Assembly: GCA_036873135.1 (NCBI GenBank) | Contig: JAPTYO010000001.1 | Location: 42,742,774-42,806,773, forward strand | Reading direction: 5' to 3' | Length of the DNA stretch: 64,000 bases | Source of the DNA: Clarkia xantiana subsp. parviflora | Taxonomy: Eukaryota > Streptophyta > Magnoliopsida > Myrtales > Onagraceae | Shown here: piece after piece, positions 57,995-64,000 of the stretch | Layout of the letters: every line of letters begins with the position of its first letter | How positions within the stretch are numbered: position 1 is the first letter of the stretch | The notes under the pieces: generated by a model | What the model was told of the DNA's origin: nothing | Database searches by the model: none | Seen by the model: the letters and a program-made list of their open reading frames with translations, nothing else | Program-made: the position numbers and the translations under genes

Positions 57995-59140
57995 ATGTCT
58001 GTCTTCCAGCGTCTTGGTCCTCGTGTAGTCGCCGGAGCACCGTCAAAAAACACCAGACCTCACTGCCGGAAGACCTCCAACCAGTGGCGCAGAGAACCGA
58101 CCCACACTCCTGTGGAAAAAACAGATATCACCGCCGCCGCCGTAGAGACCAGCAAGAAGGACAAAGTCTGCAGATACTGGATCGGAGGGCGCTGCAAATT
58201 CGGCGATAACTGTAAGTTTCTCCATTCATGGAGTCTCGGCGGTGACTTCTCACTCCTAACCCAACTCCCCGGCCACCAATATTCCGTCACCGGAATCGCC
58301 ATCGTCTCCGACAAGCTTTACACCGGTTTCGTCGACGGAACTCTCCGAGTTTGGGATTGCCACTCCGGCAAGTGCGAATCCACGGTGGATCTCAAGAAAG
58401 GCTCCGTTGGTTGTCTGATAAGCGAAGGCAAGTGGGTCTTCATCGGGCTGCCGAATCACGTTCTCGTCAGAGACACAGAGACCTCCGGCGAGCAGACCCT
58501 CGCCGGACCTCGCGGCCAAGTCCGCTCCCTCGCGGTGACTGACTCCGGCCTCCTCTTCGCCGGGGACCAAAGCGGCGCCATATCGGTGTGGAAATTCAAC
58601 GCGGAGGCGCAGCGTTTCGAAGAATCCGCGGCTGTGCTGGGAGGAGGACACGTGTCACACGGCGGGCCAGTCGTCTCCTTAGTTCTGGGAAACGTCTTTC
58701 TGTATTCTTCTTCGACGGACAAGACGATCCGGCAGTGGAACACCGAGACGCTGCAGTGCACACAGGTTTTGAACGGACATCATGAGTCGACAGTGACGTC
58801 ACTTCTCTGCTGGAGCCAGTTTGTGCTGACGTCATCGTTGGACAAGACCGTCAAGGTTTGGGGCAATGCAGATAACGGCAAGGATCTGGAAGTGGTTTAT
58901 ACACACAAGGAAGAACACGGCGTGGTTTCGTTGACCGGGATGCTCGATCCTGCCGGAAAACCAATGTTGCTGTGTTCTTGTGCCGACAAGACGGTTCGAA
59001 TCTACGAGCTGCCATCGTTTGCTGATAAAGGAAGGATTTTTAGCGCCGTGCATGGTTCGGTAGCCGGAGCAGGGTTGTTCTTCACCGGAGATGATGCCAC
59101 CGGAAGCTTGAAAGTATGGAAGTGGAACACAAAACCCTAA
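57995..59140 (+). CDS. zfwd-type CCCH zinc-finger and WD40 repeat protein, copy B
   Basis: 381 codons from ATG at 57995 (MSVFQRLGP) to TAA. The open frame extends 51 codons upstream, but that part is translated TA repeat and lacks a counterpart in copy A, so the internal ATG is chosen. The CCCH finger (C59, C67, C73, H77) and WD40 repeats (LRVWD, ISVWK, IRQWN, VKVWG, VRIYE, LKVWK) are as in copy A, with scattered substitutions and no frame damage. The shared leader motif TAGCGATCGAC just before both start codons shows that the duplication included the proximal 5' region. AATAAATAAA near 59205-59215 may be a polyadenylation signal. Confidence 0.94.
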   Translation: MSVFQRLGPRVVAGAPSKNTRPHCRKTSNQWRREPTHTPVEKTDITAAAVETSKKDKVCRYWIGGRCKFGDNCKFLHSWSLGGDFSLLTQLPGHQYSVTGIAIVSDKLYTGFVDGTLRVWDCHSGKCESTVDLKKGSVGCLISEGKWVFIGLPNHVLVRDTETSGEQTLAGPRGQVRSLAVTDSGLLFAGDQSGAISVWKFNAEAQRFEESAAVLGGGHVSHGGPVVSLVLGNVFLYSSSTDKTIRQWNTETLQCTQVLNGHHESTVTSLLCWSQFVLTSSLDKTVKVWGNADNGKDLEVVYTHKEEHGVVSLTGMLDPAGKPMLLCSCADKTVRIYELPSFADKGRIFSAVHGSVAGAGLFFTGDDATGSLKVWKWNTKP

Positions 59141-60180
59141 TAAGGCCAGGCACATTTAATTAAATGTCTCAAACTATGTAAATAAATATAATTCCACTTC
59201 TTCATCAATAAATAAAGGAATGAATTCTTTTTGCAATTTATTTATCACTTCTACTTTATGTACTTGCATTATATGCGTTTTATATATGTATCGATATATC
59301 GAGCTTTACAGTTAGGGAGGGTTTCACGTTCAATTTTCAGATCAGTGAAGAAATTATTAATGAATTTTGCCTTCCATTAAGCACAGATGATTTAATTATG
59401 AAAGACACCTAGCTACCATAGTAAAATGTAAATATGGACATATCTAACCATTTTAGTTTTACAAGTATCAGATATTGGTCGTAGTCTAAGTTCAAATTTT
59501 GGTCAAATATTGTTTTTAACTATGAAGCAATGATTATTATAGAGAACTTCTTGGATTATTTTTAGTAAAGACTATAAATGGTGCATTTCCAGCATTAGTG
59601 TAAACTTACTGGGCCAAAACACAAATTTTCTCAAGTGGAGTTTTGAAAGCTGATAGGTAAATTCAAATATTTCTATGTAGCGGATGTCTAAATGGAGAAG
59701 CTACCGAGAATACAGGCCCAAATCATTTCTATACTTGGGCTATAGTTTTGTGGAATATTCGGGCCTACAAATATTATGTATGGGCCTGTAATTTAGGCCA
59801 CGTTTTTCAAACACCAGAACCCGATAACACTTGTTGTATCTCTGTCCCTTATCCTTATGCTTGTGTCAATAATGAGTGATTATTTTCTATATAAAGGAAC
59901 CCCTATAAATTTTAATAAATTTCATTTTATCTCCTTTATATATATATATCTGGAAACTCAACTTATAAGTGATAACTATGATAAAGTTATGGGTTAATTT
60001 ATCCATTAGTAGCATACGTTTGACTATTGTACATTTCACAAAGTAATTAAATGGTTATAACATGAAAATTTAACCCCTACCTTAAATAATTTGAGTTTTT
60101 TTATCGTGTTCTTCGTAATCCCATCATGTTATTCAACGACATCAAGTTTTTAACATAAAAAATTATTAAAAAAAACCCTC
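59141..60180. other. 3' flank of zfwd copy B, no further gene
   Basis: AT-rich spacer; short ORFs only. Confidence 0.6.
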
Positions 60181-60219
60181 AAAATTGCAAAACTCGTATT
60201 CAAATTCGAACTCTCAGAG

Positions 60220-60435
60220 ACTGCATTTGGGTTATCTAAACCTTAATGCAGCACCTGAGTTCAGATCTGAACCCAGGTGTTGCATCTGGGTTCATAAACA
60301 AACCCAGCTGCAGCGCCTGGGTTCGAGTCTGAACTCAGATGCAACACACGAATTCGTTTATGAACCCAGCTGCAACACTTTGGTTTAGATTTGAACCCAA
60401 GTGATGTATTTAGGTTCTAATTCGAAACTGGTTTA
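60220..60435. repeat. imperfect tandem and inverted repeat with CTGGGTTC / GAACCCAG motifs
   Basis: Units of about 40-50 bp alternate between GCAGCACCTGAGTTCAGA-like and GAACCCAGCTGCAACAC-like forms, so the stretch is both tandemly repetitive and self-complementary. The 67-codon ORF over it is low-complexity and unlikely to be coding. Confidence 0.7.
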
Positions 60436-62344
60436 TATATATATATATATTTAAAAAAATTGACGAAGAACATGATGAATTTGACGAAAAACAATATTCG
60501 AAGATGAAATATGTTGATAAGAAATAAAGATGAAATTAAACCGTTATATATATACATATATGATTGGAAGTGATCTGGAAATTATATGACTGATAAAATT
60601 CATAATAACGTTTAAGAAGCATGTGAAAACGTCTGTTTCACTTGCTATTTTATGGTCGGCAAGTTGGTCCACGTACTGTTCTTGGTTGATTTGATTCACT
60701 GAAAAAAAAACAATAATTGCAGCAGTGGTTTAGAGCCAACGACATAAACACAAATTATTCCCTCTAAATGTTTTTTTTTTTTTTTTTTTCTAACAGGTAG
60801 CCAATCAAGTAGTTATAATTATGATTTGTGAATGTTAGATGATCGTGATGTCATTGTCATGTCTAACTAATTACACTGAATAGACAGATCTGATCACTCC
60901 GCAGCAAAATTATATATTTCTTTTAAAAACTCAATTATTTAAGAAAAGAATCAATAATACAGAAAATAATTATGATTATAATGTGACGTGAAACTATGTA
61001 ATATGGTCGAGCAATTATTTTTTGTTATTGCACATGTACACTATATTACATGTTTATATATAAACATTACACAGCATGACATGTTACTATGTACAAACAC
61101 ATATATAAATTAATATAGAGATAGGTCCGTGTCAGAGTACGTAGTTGGACCGTTTGGTCAGTAGATAATGATATCATCTATTTATCGGCATTCGACCGAA
61201 AAATCAGTGCAACTTATGTTTACGATCGAAAAAAATAAATAAAATGATGTCGGTCGACATGTCTCCTAAATTAGACGACCATCGATCAACTTTATAAAAC
61301 TTGGATTCTTTTCTCGATAATAATAATTAATCGGCAGTAGAGAGAGTTAACAATAAACGTTAGATTTGTCAATTAATCACAAAACTCTAAATTTCGTTCC
61401 GACTGATAAAAAAATATTAGTCTCGGTGTTTTTTTTTTCTAAATAGATCAGCTAAAATGAAATCGATTTTTTTTTTTTTGCCAATAAATTGAGTTTATTT
61501 AAACTTTAATTTTTTATAATATTAAGAGAGAATTAATTAAATTTATCAGTTGTGCAAACCTTTTGCTAAATACTCAAACTACAATTAAGTTTTGACTAAT
61601 AATTATCACGTAGGCACAAAGCTACAATGAGGGTGAGGGGGAGTAATTGACTCTTCAACTTTTTGTGATGTACAATTTTTATTTTAAAATTTGTAATTAT
61701 ATTGTCAAGTTTGCTCCTATAATTTGTATGAATATATACTTATAAAGTGACTAAGAAACTTAAATACCTAACTACATACACTACAGGTCACCGTAGTTAT
61801 TATCATTTAACTAATGGTAATACTATTTTGGATTATTATTCATTATATTAAATTATATTATTATCGGAATCCAGCAACCTATATAATTTGCTGCTCACGT
61901 ATTAAATTATATGCTTCGAGTCAAACGGGACATAATATGCATTGCTATAACTAATATATTAAAATTATATAAATACAACACAATACAATACATGTCACTT
62001 TGTTAGTTATTACTTATTAGGTAAGATTTTTCTTCATCATTTAAAGGGTTGGGAATTTGACCCTCGACTTCTATATATAGAGCTTCTGCTTTTTTATTTC
62101 TTTTTGAAAAGTAAGAACGCTTCAGTGGTAGAAACAAAAACAGTAGTCGTTTTCGGGTGTTGTCCAATTTGGTCCTTCAACTTACACTAATTAGCCAATT
62201 TCTAAATTTCATGCTCTAATTAACCGTTAAAACCTTACCCGAGTCTTAAGAATGTAAAATATTTATAATTAACAATTTATTTCTTATTTATTAATTCAGT
62301 GCGTTTAGACTTTAGAGATTATACTAGGATCTTGCACTTAAGAG
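60436..62344. other. AT-rich spacer, no gene recognised
   Basis: Nothing with domain similarity; several T and A runs. Confidence 0.6.
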
Positions 62345-62722
62345 CAGTGTTATCAGAACCGGACCGGGGCCTGAACCGGCAAGGCCACCGGTTCCCGGTT
62401 CGGCCGGTCGGACCCGATCCGAACCGGGTCCGACCGGTTTTAGTAAAAAACATGCAGATTTGCAAAACCTATCTGTAAGTTAACCCTTATGTAGGTTTTA
62501 GTCCAGACCGGGGTCTGCCTCTCTGTAAGTTAACCCTAATTTTTTTTTTAATGAAAGGAGTCTGAACCGGCAAACCGCCCGGTTCGCCCAAAACCGGCCG
62601 GTTCGGTGAAAACCAGACTTCAGAACCGGGTTCGATTACATCCTCCGGAAATAAGCAAACCGGACCGTGGAGGGTTCCGGTCCGACCGCGGTCGGACCGC
62701 CGTTCCGGTCCGGTTCTGATAA
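62345..62722. mobile_element. hAT-type MITE, CAGTGTTATCAG family, second copy
   Basis: It begins CAGTGTTATCAGAACCGG and ends CCGGTCCGGTTCTGATAA; the terminal CACTG is lost. Flanking octamers CTTAAGAG and GTTAAGAC share TTAAGA, a decayed duplication. It is homologous to 37835-38148 in reverse arrangement. Confidence 0.82.
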
Positions 62723-63029
62723 GTTAAGACATTCATGAGAAACAAATAATAATAATTTAAAACTCTAATTTTGTAACTCCATGATTTGTACCATATGTAT
62801 TAGAATATATGAATTTAAAGTTTTAATAAGTAAGAGATGTACTACTCAAACTCAGCTGAAATTCATTTGTTTTCAAGTCTAAGTGAAGATAAAGATCTCA
62901 CACATACTGAGTTGGATTAGTAGGGACAATCATACGAGGATGGGGCGTAATAAATTTCAATCAATTGCACACGGTTTTTAACGGATAATTATTTTAAATG
63001 GAAATAAAAAAAATGATTAATAATCTATT

Positions 63030-64000
63030 AAAAGTCTGAAGTTTGACCCATATTAACCGGAGAGGTCTGAAGTTTCAAAAATTAATTTGGAAAGTCTGAA
63101 GTTTCAACTTGGTTGATATAAGAGGTCTCTGTTAATTTTTAGGGTTAAATTTAACAGAATGGTCTGAAATGACACTTTTGCCCCTTTTAATATTTTATTT
63201 TATTTAATATCTTATTTGAGAAAATATGAAATGACAAAATAACCCCTGAAGTCAAATTAAGAATTGAGTCCCTATTTTTTATTTTGTTCAATTTAGTCCT
63301 CAAATTTATATTCTTAAGTTTTGATTTTTATAATTGAGTCCTTATTGTTTTCTCCGTCACCGCACAAGTCCACTGGCCACCACCCGAGGCCGCCGATCAC
63401 CACCCGACGACGACCACCAATCGGGCCCTTCACCACCAAATCGTGGCCGGCCAGCCCCAAATTGTGGTCGGCCAACCACAATCGTGGCCGGTCAACCACA
63501 ATCGTCGGTCAACCACAATCGTGGCTGGCCGGCCCCGATTGGGGTGGCGGCCACCACCAATCAGGGCCAGCCACCACCAATTGGGGTGGTGGCCCGCCCC
63601 AATAGGTGGCTGGTTGGCCCCGATCGGTGGCTGGCCGGCCCCGATCGGTGGCTGGATGACCCCGATTTGGTGGTAGTCGGCCCGATTGGTAGTCGTCGTT
63701 GGCCTTGGGTGGTGGTCTTCGTCAGCCTTGGGTGGTGGTCGGCGGCCGCGGGTGTTGGCCGGCCACGGTTTGGGCATTTTCATCTTTTCATTTCAAGCAT
63801 GTGAGTGGGGGAATTTTTGTCTTTTCATTTCAAGCATGTGAGGGGCACACTTTGATAGAAGGACATTTTTTGGATTTAATTTTATTTTCAGTCACATGCC
63901 ATGTACGAGACCAACTTCCATCAGTTTTAACGGAAAAAATTAACGGAGACCTCTTATATCAACAAAGTTGAAACTTCAAACCTTCCGAATTAACTTTTGA
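63030..64000. mobile_element. fold-back element with GC-rich centre (cut by window end)
   Basis: The left arm (AAGTCTGAAGTTTGACCC..., GATATAAGAGGTCTCTGTTA) is matched in reverse at the right (TAACGGAGACCTCTTATATC) up to the window edge. The centre (63350-63770) is a GC-rich, low-complexity run of CGGCCACC/GGTGGTCGG motifs. Overlapping open frames on both strands are Pro/Gly/Trp low-complexity and not called as genes. It resembles the element at 19066-19833 in architecture. Confidence 0.7.

Noticed and set aside
63314..63804. Overlapping ORFs rich in Pro, Gly, Trp and Arg
   Set aside because: Low-complexity core of a fold-back element; several frames open simultaneously on both strands.

Overview
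The window looks like repeat-dense, AT-rich intergenic DNA of a flowering plant, most likely a eudicot. Evidence is direct: plant-type LTR retrotransposons, an L1-type LINE with a DUF4283 ORF1, CACTA, hAT-type and Mutator-type elements, a Helitron, and host genes of plant-specific families (a three-exon R2R3-MYB and two CCCH-WD40 zfwd genes). I cannot name the species.

Layout. 1-10482: a minus-strand Ty3/gypsy element of the Tat clade (protease, RT, degenerate RNase H plus a second archaeal-type RNase H, integrase), without gag, with two tandem-repeat arrays and a spliced antisense ORF between integrase and 3' LTR. It is inserted into a LINE (10483-about 18240, minus) that is itself broken by a solo LTR (11943-12916) and a hAT-type element (16152-16863). 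18550-19835: two nested fold-back elements. 22200-30411: remains of a minus-strand Ty1/copia element, split inside its RT by a 4.1-kb CACTA transposon (25183-29281) that carries pieces of two host genes (a SNU23/ZMAT2-like splicing factor and an ARM-repeat U-box E3 ligase). 30412-35200: LTR and CACTA fragments and small inverted-repeat elements. 35479-37093: a non-autonomous Helitron. 37835-41794: hAT-type MITEs, a copia gag fragment and SINE pieces.

Host genes. 42171-43662 (+) is an apparently intact R2R3-MYB gene with the canonical 133/130-bp first exons, resembling the MYB53/92/93 or MYB9/107/39 suberin-associated groups. 50161-51306 (-) and 57995-59140 (+) are intact, closely similar zfwd genes arranged head to head; the 6.7 kb between their starts has been filled by a hAT-type MITE just upstream of one copy, and by an RT-less copia element nested in an old LINE fragment. 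59141-64000 is AT-rich spacer with a hAT-type MITE and a large fold-back element running off the end.

The genes do not form a pathway that can be read from the sequence. The dominant story is layered insertion, host-gene capture by a CACTA element, and an inverted gene duplication. No CRISPR array, rRNA gene or convincing tRNA gene was seen.
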